Positions 39,867-51,068 of a stretch of 64,000 bases of DNA are shown here, one piece after another. Made by a program: the position numbers and the translations under genes. Position 1 is the stretch's first letter, and the number at the start of each line of letters is the position of its first letter. The DNA is from Leucosporidium creatinivorum (taxonomy: Eukaryota > Basidiomycota > Microbotryomycetes > Leucosporidiales > Leucosporidiaceae): contig BCKL01000044.1 in assembly GCA_001600635.1 (NCBI GenBank), forward strand, positions 1 through 64,000. The letters run 5' to 3'. Under the pieces are notes generated by a model that saw only the letters and a list, made by a program, of their open reading frames with translations, made no database searches and was not told the DNA's origin.

Positions 39867-42339
39867 CCTGTCCTGCAGCGACGAGCTCGAGAGGCGAAGC
39901 GAGACGAGCAAAGATGAGGCAGGAGAGCAAGGGGCGAATCGACTCGAGCGGCTCGCTTTCTCGGACTCGAAAGGAGGCTGGTCAGGTACAAATTGGCTTG
40001 CTTGCAGCTTGAAAAACACTTCACCCTTCCTTCACTGCCATCTCACACCTCATCGACCTCTCCTCCTCGCTACCCCTCGACTTCGCTCGCCCGATTTCGA
40101 CCTCTCTCTCCCTTCTTCGTCTCGCTCTGCTTTTCTCATCCTGCTTCTTTACGCTAGCACGTAGACTAGGAGTGAGCTGAGAGTCTTGGGTAAGGCGGTG
40201 AGGTATGATGGGAGGATATACGGAGGTACAAAGGCCTGCGCGAGGGCTCAGAAGAGGGAGGCTCGCTTTGCTTCTCTCGCTGGCTGCTATCTCCCCTTGG
40301 GGAGATCAAGCTCTGTGAGTGACTGCCGAATTTTTTGTCCTCTCCAGCTGCGGGGGCATGCAAGATCTGCAGGTCAACAGGCCTGCGCGAGCGACCAAGT
40401 CGAGATCTCGAGGCAGCGCTCGATGGCTGCTGAGTCGGCTTGCAGGGCGTTGAGCTGTGCAGATCCGTCAGCTGCGCCTTTGGTCGAGAATTTTACTTGC
40501 TTCCTGGCAAGCACACCCACTCAGGTCACGGTGGGGAGGGGCAGCTCTACGCCGAGCGGGCGCCGCCTGAGTTGAGGGCTGCTCCGTCGCACGGTCTCCC
40601 TGAAGGGGAGTGGTCGTCGGTGATGCGCTCCTACTTTGGTGCGCCATCTGCGTCGTCTTTCTGTCTCCATACAGCTCGGACGACCAGTCCGACTTAGATC
40701 TCTGACGAAGATCGCCGAGCAGGAAGGCAGGCGCTCGGGGGCTTCACTGGATGCTCGAAGCGAGGCTGACACTTTTCTCGGGTTGTCCGTTGTGATTCAG
40801 CGACGTGAAGGGCCCCAGCAGTTCAGTGTACTCCCTAGCCAAGCGTCCCTGTTCGCTCGGCTCGCAGGTGGTTCTCTTTTCGCCAGACGGGGAAGGGACT
40901 GCTCTGCTGTAGTGTGAGTAGAAGGAAGACTCATCAGTCGACCACAGAGACGGAGAAGTAGCAACGCACTGGTGTGCAGCAAAAAAATGAGGCTGACCCA
41001 GGCGACCGAGCACGGTCGCGATCGGTAACGATGGTGTTGGCGTTGGCTTGGGCTTATAGAGCTACTGGGTCCAAGTGCAGAAGTACAGATTTCTGGCTGC
41101 GTGACGCAAGCCAGAAGACGTGCGCGAAGGCAGCAGTGGTAGGTGGGGCGTCACTCGGAGCGGGGCTCTCGGAGCTCGGTCGAGGAGTGACGAGCTTTTG
41201 GGCGCTGCCGAGGTGCAGGTCACTCACGGCGACGGTACAAGTATCTAGCGATAGCTTTGATGAGCTGAAGCGTATCTCAGCAGCAAAAAGTGAGAGCTAA
41301 TCCAGCGCCGAGCCTTGCGAGCGAAACTTGACCAATAATCGAAGGGGGGTTTTGGTGCGTTACTGGATTCAAGAGGCGACTGCAGAAGATGGCTATTGAA
41401 CCGAATCTCTGTGAGGAGGGGGCACGAGCTGTGGCCGCTCGAAGGTGAGAACTGTCTCGAGCGAGCGCCGAGTCAAGATTTGGCACGACAGAGTCCTGAT
41501 TTACGTCGACGGCTTCGACCGATGGACGAAGAGGGGGGAAGATGTCGAATGATCGTCAAGCAACACACAACGAGCTGTAGAACCTCAGCCCGGTGCCATC
41601 TTGAGCCGAGCTAAAGCGGCCCCGGGGCACGTGCGCCGAGCTGGGGATGGAAAGCGAAGAGGTGAGCCGCAGGCGCTGATGAAGGCTGAACGAAGGATCA
41701 GAGTATCCGGAGGATGTGCAGGCGGTGCTGGAGTGCCTTCTAGATTAGCAGGAAGAGAGATGGCCGCCCTCGGCTATGATCCTACGAGCGCCGAGCGGCT
41801 TGCAAGAAGCTACATGGCTGTCTCTAGAGATTTGGGGGCTCACAATCGCTTGCAAGGCTTCGTATCTACCTCACCACACTCTCAGGACTCGCATCAAATG
41901 GCATCTGCTCTCTGCGGATCGGCACCGAGCACGACTCAAGCGCGCCGAGCTCAGCTCTTGCCCGCCTGGCGTTTCTCTAGACCCCACTGGACATCAAGTC
42001 GAGAAGCTCCGTGTAGGGTAGGACTCCGTTGGAGCTCAGCTGCAGTCCTAGGGTAGTCCAAGATCTGCCAACCTCGGTCGAGAAATTCTCGGCGAAAGCT
42101 CGAACGGCGGAGGAAGGAGCATGCCTCGTACAGGGAAGGAGCGATATGGGTGTGAGGAGAATGTAAAGCTCCCATTTGGCTTTCTACACACGACCAGACC
42201 AACAGGAGGAAAGACTTCGGCGCTTGCCCAGCCCGGGTCACGGGGGTGAGCAGCGAGCGACCATGCTGCTCTCTCCCTCCCGCCTCTACCTCGTCTCGTC
42301 ACCTCGCCGTTTCTTCCGCCTCGTAACAGCTGTAATTGG
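39867..42339. other. Large gene-free region
   Basis: About 2.5 kb without a recognised gene. The left part is copy B of the dispersed duplicated segment. The remainder has short frames with no domain, no RNA gene and scattered CGCCGAG-type words (for example near 41300, 41467, 41790). The right end holds the promoter of the gene starting at 42340. Confidence 0.5.
39985..40480 (-). repeat. Dispersed duplicated segment, copy B (upstream of MYND gene B)
   Basis: Landmarks shared with copies A and C: the pyrimidine tract at 40101, a GGAGGTACAAAGGCC block near 40221, GCGAGGGCTCAGAAGAGGGA near 40240, and CTGAGTCGGCTTGCAGGGCG near 40431. It starts right upstream of MYND paralog B, 235 bases from the ATG to the tract, against 244 in copy A. 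Confidence 0.6.
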
Positions 42340-45300
42340 ATGCAGCGGGCTCCCAGCCCCACCGAGGTGAGTCCTGCACCTCTGTACAGGCCTCTCCCCC
42401 CCGCATCACAGTGTTGACTTTCTCGCTCGCTTTCCCACCAGCTCACACCTCAAGCGGGGACTCCCGTGCAAGCGGGCACGCCGACACAGCCTGGAACGCC
42501 TACATTTCCACCCGTGTACACTCCTTTACCTGTACTCGAGCAGCTCTCGCTCGCAGAATGGCCTTCCAACCAGCCTCAAACGCCTACGGGAGCGACCACT
42601 CCTCAGCAATCGCCTCGGCTGGCTTACGCCGAGCTCCAGCAGCAGCCGCCAAAGGTTAATCCGGGCACTTTCCCACCAGAGCTCATCTCCCTCATCACCC
42701 AACATCTGTACCACGATATCCTCCCGCCCCCCGAGACGTTCCCCGACCCCGATCCTCACCTCCATCTCCTCCCTCGCCAAGTTTCCTACTTGCCGCCTTC
42801 TTTCGCGCCGAGGCCCGCTGAGGAAGCGAGGAACATCTTTCGCAACTTGGCCTTGGTCGACAAGACTTGGGGGGAAGAGGCGACGAGGGCGCTTTGGCGC
42901 AAGTTGAGCTTTGGGATGCCAAGGGGATGGGAGAGCGTTCTGAGGTTGGTGGAGGAGTATGCGCAAGGGAGGAGGATTCGCAGAGCGGAGCGATTGGATG
43001 CTAGTACCAGCTCGGGGTGGAGCATCGGCACCATCAGTGGTCTGGATACGCCTACCGCCGAGCCGAACCAGAGGATGGATTGGACCTCCGAGGCTCGCGG
43101 TCAGGAAGGTCGCATGGGAGAGGATGGGGAGCCGTTCGTTACCAGTCCTACAGGTGTGTCTTTGCTGCCTCTGCTCTCCCACCCGCCTACAATTGCTGAC
43201 GAGCCCTTTCGCAGGCCGGGAGCCGACGCTCGAATCTCTCCAAGAATCCGCCATGCCCTCTCTCAACGCCACCGACTCTCCCCTCTTGCACACCAAATCC
43301 ATCTCCTTCTCCCGCTTCCGCACAGCAGGCATGAACCGCTCGGTCCGGCAAGGTTCCAACGAACGCTTCGTCACGCCGCATCGCCTTCTCACCCTCCTTC
43401 GCGGGACGAGAACGGGCAAGGGACCTCTGCAGTTCCCTGGAGCGGGAGATGACGAGGAGGATAGCTTGATGGGCGATACGACCGAGGATGAGGATGACGA
43501 CGAGGAGATGGGCACGAGGCCGAGGCAGAGGGGCAAGCTCGAGGCGGTGGGGTTCACCGAGTTCATGGACTCGGCGATCAACAAGCCGGTTCTCGACGAG
43601 CTGCTCTTCCGAGGTGGATACCTCGCAGAGTATGAGGAGCCCGACGAGCCTTCCTACCCCGACTTTTCGGATCACGAGTCGTGCCCTTCGCCCATTCCTT
43701 CGCCCTTCGGATCGACCATCCCTCTCCCTCCTCTCGAACCTTTCCACGCTCGACACCTTCAAGCTTCCACCTCTCGCTCCCCCATCGGCCAACGTCGCTC
43801 GTCCCTCTCCTCTTCCATCGCAGAGGACGACTATGGCGTCGCCGAGGAGGAACTGGCCGCCGATACTACCGTCGGCGGAGTGGAGGATGAGGACGTCTCG
43901 ATGCACGGTGACGACGAGGACGAGTCCGGCGATGAAGGGATGCGCGGTCGAGGATCCTCTTCCCGACTCTTTCGACCTCGTTACCAACTCCAACGCCGCT
44001 CCTCTGGCTCGGCTTTTGCTCCTCCTGCTCCCGGAGGCGGAGGACGCGAGGACGAAAGCGAGGAGCGCGGTCGAGATCGTATGGGCCGTGACCCCCACCC
44101 TCTCAGCGGCGCCTCCCGCGGTCGACCTCGCTACAACAAGTCGCTCGCTCCTCCCTCGGCCTTCCTCTCTCGTTCCTCTTCCGTTCCCGCGCCGTTCCAT
44201 GGTCCTACCGGCCATCATTACATGCATGGAAGTCATGTGAGAGGGCACAGTGTGGAGACGGAGAGGAGTAGTAGTGTGCCGGCTTCGGTCGCGGGGAGGA
44301 GAGGCAAGGGACCTACGAGGATCGTGCAGGTGCTGGGGGGGAGCACTGAGGTCAAGGCGATCAGGGCGTTGGATCTGTGCGGTTGTGTTTCCAAGACGTT
44401 CATGTGAGTCTCGAGCTTCTCTTCTCCAGAGAGTGTGTGCTGACCTGGTCTCTCTTCGCAGCGCCTCGTTGGAGGAAGCGATCACGACTTACAACCTCGG
44501 CCCTCCTTCCCTCCTCCCTGCCGCCGTCAATGCCATCAGCACAATCGCCGAGTACGACTCCGACTCGGACGCCGATACCGCCGACTTCTCCTCGACCCGC
44601 TCGCTCTTCTCCCACGCCGGCGACGATCGTCGCAAGTTGCGCAGAACCTTCTTCCCTCACCTCCGTCGATTGGGACTCGCTTCCTCTCTCCTTCCTTCCA
44701 ACCTCCTCACCTCTTTCGTTCTCGCTTTCCCCTACCTCACGCACCTCGACCTGGGATCCACCCTCGCTTCCGCCCCCCTTGTCAAGCACCTCGCCCTCGC
44801 CGGACAGAACGGACCTGGAGGACGGAAGATGAGGCTCAAGGCGCTGAGTCTCGCTCGCTGCCGCTACATGACGGGAGCAGCGATCGTCGGTCTCCTCTGC
44901 GGCGACTGCCCTCCCTTCACCTCGATGGCAGGCATGGAGGAGGATGAGCAATGGGGCTCAGGCGAGGTCGTCGAGGAGTTGATCGACCTCTCCCTCTACG
45001 GGGACATGACCTACCCTTCCCCACTCTCCCAACCCGAGCTCCGTCTCGTCATCTCCATCTCCCCCGCCTTGATCTCGGGCCACCTCCGCACCCTCGACCT
45101 CTCGGGAACGCCCATGACCGACATATTCCTCTCCGAGCACTTCCCTCCTCAACCCAACCTCGTCGAACTCGGTCTAGCCAACTGCAGGGGAATCACCATC
45201 AAAGGCGTCGCCAACTTCCTCGTCTACAAAGCCCCCGGGGTCGAGATTCTCGATCTGTGCAACTCGGCGCCCTCGGCGGTGCAGGTGTCGGCGCCTTCTT

Positions 45301-45862
45301 CGGCGGCGAGGAGGAGGACGACCAATACGACGCCGTCGATTAGTATTATGGATCTGCATGGGGTACTTTTGAAGCAGTGTGCGTCGGTGGATGCGAGTAG
45401 GTGGGAACCTGAGCAGGCGGAGGTCATGCTCGCGTTGAGGAAGACGAATTTGAGGGTTGTCGAGTTGGATGAGAAGACGTTGGATGCGCTACAGGGAGGA
45501 GCGGGAGATTGGAAGGTGATTTGGGGCAAAGGGCGACGAGGATGGTACGTTTTCTCTCTCACTCGATCGACGCTCGGCCTTCACGAGCTCACCTTCTACT
45601 CCTCCCTGCCTCCTGGAACAGGTACGTCGACATCGGCACCCATTCCACTCACTCGACGAACCCCCACTCCTCCCTCCCCCGCAAACTCGTCCACCTCCCT
45701 CGCGACCATCCCCGTCGAATGGCCCTCCAACGGCTGTACGAGCAAAAGCATTCCGTCACGAGCGAGGTTGGGTGGCATTCGAGGAAGATGGAGGTGCTGA
45801 GGGGTGATGGCATGATGGGAAAGGAGGAGGGGTTGGCCAGCTTTCATGCGTTCCAGGTCTGA
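42340..45862 (+). CDS. F-box/leucine-rich-repeat-like protein
   Basis: Five exons: 42340-42366, 42442-43153, 43215-44403, 44462-45544, 45622-45862; 1083 residues. The start is set by a nine-codon first exon (MQRAPSPTE) that joins in phase to LTPQAGTPVQAGTPTQPGTP. Residues about 75-150 resemble an F-box (TFPPELISLITQHLYHDI, later RNLALVDKTWGEEATRALW). A long disordered, acidic and Ser-rich middle follows. The C-terminal half carries LRR-like strands: AIRALDLCGCVSKTF, LRRLGLASSLLP, LTHLDLGSTL, LKALSLARCRYM, LRTLDLSGTPM, LVELGLANCRGI, VEILDLCNSAP. F-box/LRR proteins usually recruit substrates to SCF ubiquitin ligases; that role is inference because the F-box match is partial. No ortholog name can be assigned by eye. 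Confidence 0.75.
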
Positions 45863-46246
45863 GCGAGGGCGGTGAGCTTAGTGGTGGAGGAGGTGGTGAA
45901 AAAGGAGCGGCGCAGGTTTGTATATAGCGCAATAATATCGCTCAGTATACCCGAGCCTTGTCGAGTTTGCAAAGGTGGCTTCTGTAGCGAGAGAGCGGGA
46001 GTTCTGCGCCGGTTTCAAGCCTGAGCTCGGCGCCGAGCAGGGAGTCGAGCGAAAGAGGTAACTCGGTCTTCTCAAGCTGGCAAGTAGCTTAGCTGTGCAA
46101 TTCGGTCATATCTTTTAGCCAGGTTGATGATCCTGTAGTGAAGTTGTACAACCCCTAAAGGTCAGCCGACGTCAACGCGCTGAGCTCCAAATGCCTGTCT
46201 TTGTCCCGCCCCTCACTTGCTCGCTTCTTCGTATCTCAGCTCCAGC
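45863..46246. other. Intergenic region
   Basis: About 380 bases between two same-strand genes. A CTCGGCGCCGAG palindrome lies near 46027. Otherwise nothing recognised. Confidence 0.4.
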
Positions 46247-47359
46247 ATGTCGAGCAGTATAGGAACAGAGTCCATCGAGGTGCACTTCTTCGCAGATCCT
46301 CGTACTGGCGCCATCGACCTCAAGCTCTACGACATTGGACCCTACAACCCGCTCATGGGCGCCGATCCAGCTGAGGCCACCTACAGCATCTGCTTCGCCT
46401 CGCGCCAAGCCCTATCTCTCCTCCAGAACTTCCAAAAAATCTTGACCATCATCTCACGTCCTCCGCTCCCCGTAAACTGGCATACGCCGCTGGACAAGGA
46501 GGACCAAATCCAGCGGGAGCGATTCCTCGGGGAGCGAGCTCGAGTTATGGAGGTGCTGCGACGGTTACGGGACAGGCAGTACCAGCTGGTCTTTGGCTTG
46601 CGCTTGAGGTCCGGTCAGCGCTGTCTCAAGAGCGAGCAGGCGCTCGATAGGTTGTGGGACGCGTTGAAGGATGATTTAGTCGCTGCAGGGCCTACGAGCC
46701 CATTCCCTGAGAACTTCCTCGAGTCGATGATGCTGAGTACGATGTGTTCGCTGATTGCTGGGTGGTTTGGTGAGTCGCTAGGCCACAAGCCTTCAACGCC
46801 GAGCTGACCCCCATGCCCTCCTTTCCTCTCCGCTGCTCTTCCTCCGCCGTGCGCACCCCTCATACAGAGAGCACCTCGAGCAACTTTCCACTCCAAGCTA
46901 TCGATGATCTCAAGGACACCTTTGCGCCCCCGGACCAAGGTGAGCGGCGAAGATTCGCTTCAGCGATTCGGCCGAGGCCACTCTTGGCGGGGCGAGCTGC
47001 TGCAGGCGAAAGCTAGGGAAGAGGCCGGAGGGGTGGATGCCTACTTTCACAAGATGATGATACTGTACGCTATTGCTGACTTTGTGAGCCTTGGCTCGGT
47101 GAGTCGTTTCGAACTTTGGCGATCGTTCGACCGAGCTGACCGAGCTCTCCCCTCCTAGTTGCATGGGAGGACGCCCGCACCGACTTTGAGCTTATGGAAG
47201 AGTCGTCTTACCCCGCTGCTGACCTCTGTGGTGCGTAGTAGTCCGCTGAGCCCGCCGCTTACCCCGACTGACTTCACGCCGTTCGCAGACGAGCTCGGCG
47301 TAACGCCCTTATCCGAACGAGTCGCGCTGCTACCTTCGCAAGCAAAATCATCAATCTGA
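46247..47359 (+). CDS. Uncharacterised protein; 3' structure uncertain
   Basis: I do not recognise this protein. Exon 1 is 46247-46769 (MSSSIGTESIEVHFFADP onward, 174 codons plus one base) and exon 2 is 46868-46939 with a normal intron between. It is a mixed-charge, probably soluble protein with a helical segment rich in Arg/Leu (RVMEVLRRLRDRQYQLVFG) and no signal peptide or membrane helix. Beyond 46939 the coding-like sequence changes frame to LLQAKAREEAGGVDAYF and MMILYAIADF. That needs either an intron of only 37 bases (46940-46976, no branch site) or a one-base error. Further exon-like pieces are 46977 to about 47108, about 47159-47221 and 47290-47359, but the last phases do not close cleanly. 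The 5' half is well supported as coding; the 3' half is tentative. Confidence 0.5.
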
Positions 47360-47750
47360 AGACGTCGTGTCAGCCGTGGTGTATCCGCTAGTCTCGTCGA
47401 CGACGACTGCGTCTCTTCGAGTTCCGCTCTTCTTTCTTTCAGGAAGGGGTCGAGAGCGAGCAAGGGAAGTTGAGGACAGGCGAGAGGGGTAAGGAGAGGC
47501 TGACGAGGTGGACAATGGGAGGGAGAGAGCTGTTCAGACTCGAAAAGATCTCGTGTTGCAAGAAGATCTCGTGGTTTAACCCCTTACTTCTCATCGCGCG
47601 CCCGCCTTGGTCTCTCTCCTTCTTCCTCATCATCTCGCTCGCTTCTTCGTCGTCAACAGCAGCGTACAGCACACCACACACAGCAGGCTACCGTCCTACA
47701 TCTCCCGCCTCTCAGCTAGCAACAGCCAGCCCAGCAGCTCGCTGTCAGAG
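47360..47750. other. Intergenic region and fimbrin promoter
   Basis: About 390 bases; includes a short near-repeat AAGATCTCGTG at 47548 and 47563. No gene recognised. It contains the likely promoter and leader of the fimbrin gene. Confidence 0.4.
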
Positions 47751-50700
47751 ATGAACGTCATCAAGCTACAGCGCAAGTACCCGTCCTTCTCGCAGGAGGA
47801 GATGATGGGTCTCGTTAATCAGTTCAAGTGAGTGAGGTGCTTCTGCTGTGGGGCTACAGAGCTACAGGAGGGAGCGCTAGATGGAGAGACGAGGTGACGC
47901 GTGGTCGCTTCTGAGAGGCGCTCGGCTGGCCATGGGGAGAGCGGGAGCAGGCGACGCGGAGAGCAGTAGGTGGTGTACGGTACAGAGTATCGTGCGCTGC
48001 TGCCGCATTGTGTTCGCTGTTGCCTGCCCGAGCCGGCGACGAGCTGGCAGGCGATTGGCGCTGGCGCAGCGGTCAATGACGGGCAGCAGATGAGAGCTTG
48101 CTCGAGCAGCTGGTGGACCATGTAGCTTTGTAGGCTGCTCGTCTGTCGCGAACTCCAGTATACTGCTGCTATCTGCTCGGCGGCATTCGAGTTGGCGCAA
48201 GGGCAGAGTGGGGCGCGAGCGGGAGGGCCTGCTGGGCAGTAGAGCTCTCAAGTGAGAGCGCTCCTGTCCAGATGTGCCTCCTCGGCGCTGGTGCTGTACA
48301 GTTATCTGCGATGCAATGCCGTCCGAATCAACGTCGACAGCTCGCTAACCAGCTCGCTCACCTCTCAGCTCCATCGACCTCGACTCGACCGGCCGACTCC
48401 CCAAATCCACCGTCCTCACTTCTCTCTCCACCTGCCCCGCTTCCGCTCCCTCCGGAAAGCACACCTACGACGCCGTCCGCGAGACGCTCAAAGCCGTCTC
48501 CGTTGACGCTTCCGGCGCGGTAGAGCTGGATGATTTCGTCGACTTGGTAGCCAAGTTGAAGGAAGGAGCTGGAGCAAGTGCAGGGCAGGTGCATAGGGGC
48601 GGAGCACTGAGTGGATTGATGGGAGGCAAGAGCGCGGGAGGACCGGCTGCGCCGAGTGGAGGAGGAGCAGCGGCGCAGACTGGCGGTGGAAAGGTCTTGG
48701 TCAAGGGATCCAACACCAACATTACGCACTCCATTAACGAGGATGAGAGGACAGAGTTTACGAGGCATATCAACCAGGTGCGCTCGCTCGCTTCTTCCTC
48801 GTCGCTCGGGTCGGCGCTGATTGCACCTGCGCGCTGATTGCACCTGCGCGCTGCACAGGTCCTCGCTGGAGATGCCGACATCGGAGATCGTCTTCCCATT
48901 CCTATGGACACGATGCAGATCTTCGACGAGTGCCGAGGTGAGCTTTGAGCTTCCTCGAGCTGATCAATCTCGGCGAAGTCGGCGCTGACGTTCTCCCTCT
49001 CCCACCGCCGAACAGACGGACTCATCCTCTCCAAGCTCATCAACGATTCCGTCCCCGACACGATCGACGAGCGCGTCCTCAACAAGCCCTCCTCGAAATC
49101 GCACCGTCGCACACCCTCCGCCCTCCCCGCCCCCTCCGCTCCCGCCACCGGCCCCAAACCCATCAACGCCTTCCAACAAACCGAGAACAACAACCTCGTC
49201 ATCTCCTCGTCCAAGGCGCTTGGTCTCTCGGTCGTCAACATTGGAGCTTCGGACCTCGTCGAGGGAAGGGAGCATCTCATCCTCGGCTTGATTTGGCAGA
49301 TCATCCGCAAGGGCCTGCTCAACAAGATTGATATCAAGCATCATCCCGAGCTCTATCGCCTGTTGGAGGACGATGAGACGCTCGAGCAGTTCCTTCGCCT
49401 GCCGCCAGACCAGATCCTCCTGCGCTGGTTCAACTACCATCTCAAGGCAGCCAATTGGCCGAAGAGGTGCGTTCCTTCTTCTCGTCGACTCCCGCCCTCG
49501 CCCCCCGTAGCTGACCTTCGCTGTTTTCTCTCCTCGCCATCCCTCACATCCCGCCCCCTCCCTGTCTCCTCGCTCGCTCTCGCATGTCCCCCTTCGGTTC
49601 CAATCACATCCTCGCCGCTCTCTCTTTCCTACAGGGTCACCAATTTCTCCAAGGACGTCTCGGACGGCGAGAACTACACGGTCCTCCTCAATCAGCTCAA
49701 GCCGAACGAGTGCTCGAGGGCGCCGTTGCAGACCAGCGATTTGATGCAGAGGGCTGAGCAGGTGCGTCGATGGCCTGTAGAAGTGCTTCAAGCTTATAAG
49801 GCGACCGAGTTGACCTCTTCCGTTCGCTCTCTCTCCCTCCCCGTCCTATCCCGCTCTACCTTCGCTCGCTCTCTCTGCAACCCTTCTACTCCTATCCCCC
49901 ACCGCTCGCCTCCTCCCATCGCCCGCTTACTCTACTCCTAGGTCCTCACCAACGCCGACGCCATCGGCTGCCGCAAGTACCTCACCCCCTCCTCCCTCGT
50001 TGCCGGCAACGCCAAGCTCAACCTCGCCTTCGTCGCCAACCTCTTCAATACGCACCCTGGACTCGAGCCCTTGGAGGAGAACGAGAGGCCCGTGATCGAG
50101 GACTTTGATGCCGAGGGAGAGAGGGAGGCTCGGGTGTTTACGCTGTGGTTGAACTCGTTAGATGTTGAGCCGGGAGTTTATGATTTGTTTGAGGATCTCA
50201 AGGTGGGTCTCTCCGCCCCGGGGGCGAGGACAAGGGAGGAGGCAGATGCTCACGATGACCTTCGAACGAATAGGACGGGCTCGTGCTCCTCCAAGCCTTC
50301 GACAAGGTCATCCCCGGCTCGGTCGTCTGGCGCCGCGTCGGCAACAAGCCCCTCCCCCTCTCCCGCTTCAAAGCAGTAGAGAACACCAACTACGCCATCG
50401 ACCTCGCCAAGTCGTCCAACATGCACATTGTCGGTATCCAAGGCTCCGACCTCGTCGACGGTTCGAGGACTTTGACCCTCGGCCTTGTGTGGCAGATGAT
50501 GAGGAGGAATATTCTCGCTACTATGGCTAGCTTGAGTAAGGGGGGCAAGGATATTACAGATGCGGATATTGTCAGGTGGGCGAATGAGACGGTCAAGAAG
50601 GGGGGCAAGAGCAGTGTGATGAGGAACTTCAAGGATTCGAGCCTCAAGACTGGGCACTTCTTCCTCGACCTCTTGGATTCGCTCAAGCCTGGATACGTCG

Positions 50701-51068
50701 ACTATGAGCTCGTGTACGAGGGACGGACCGACGACGAGTGCAAGGCCAATGGTGAGTCTCGTTTTCGCCGTCAAGTTGAACCGAGTCGACCGAGCCGAGC
50801 TGACCTCTTGCCTTTCCTTTACTCCTTCCCTACTCCTGTGCCTCGTCCAACCGTACCGCCCACACCCACAGCCAAGCTCGCCATCTCCATCGCTCGCAAG
50901 CTCGGCTCCCTCATCTTCATCGTCGCCGAGGATATCGTCGACGTTCGCCCGAGGCTCATTCTCACTTTCACTGCCGCGCTTAGTGAGTCTTTCTGCCCCT
51001 TCCGAATCTCGAGAGAAGCTCGCTGACCTCTCGTTCGCGTCGCAGTGGCTCTGCAAGCTGGTGTCTAA
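47751..51068 (+). CDS. SAC6: Fimbrin (actin-bundling protein, Sac6/plastin family)
   Basis: Nine exons: 47751-47827, 48369-48777, 48859-48937, 49016-49466, 49635-49761, 49942-50202, 50274-50751, 50872-50982, 51046-51068; 671 residues. Fimbrin cross-links actin filaments in cortical patches and the cytokinetic ring. The N terminus MNVIKLQRKYPSFSQEEMM and EF-hand-like segments (SIDLDSTGRLPKS, VDASGAVELDDFVDLVAKL) precede four calponin-homology domains in two actin-binding modules: NITHSINEDERTEF, DGLILSKLINDSVPDTIDER, LGLSVVNIGASDLVEGREHL, LLRWFNYHLKAANWPKR, then ARVFTLWLNSLDVEPGVYDL, DGLVLLQAFDKVIPGSVVW, SNMHIVGIQGSDLVDG and a final VDVRPRLILTFTAALM. A Gly/Ala-rich linker of about 40 residues after the EF hands is longer than in yeast Sac6. 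The first intron (47828-48368) is 541 bases. The last exon is 23 bases. The 3' end abuts copy C of the duplicated segment. Confidence 0.95.
48816..48849 (+). repeat. 17-bp tandem duplication in fimbrin intron 2
   Basis: The unit GCTGATTGCACCTGCGC occurs twice in direct succession, followed by the first five bases of a third unit, directly before the acceptor at 48858. It duplicates the branch-site-like CTGAT. Confidence 0.8.

Noticed and set aside
40440-40697. Open frame in the gap after MYND gene B.
   Set aside because: It overlaps the duplicated upstream segment and is not conserved as a frame in copies A or C.
42526-44485. Long antisense frames opposite the F-box/LRR-like gene.
   Set aside because: Shadows of biased codon use; no domain, and the plus-strand exons close in phase with LRR motifs.
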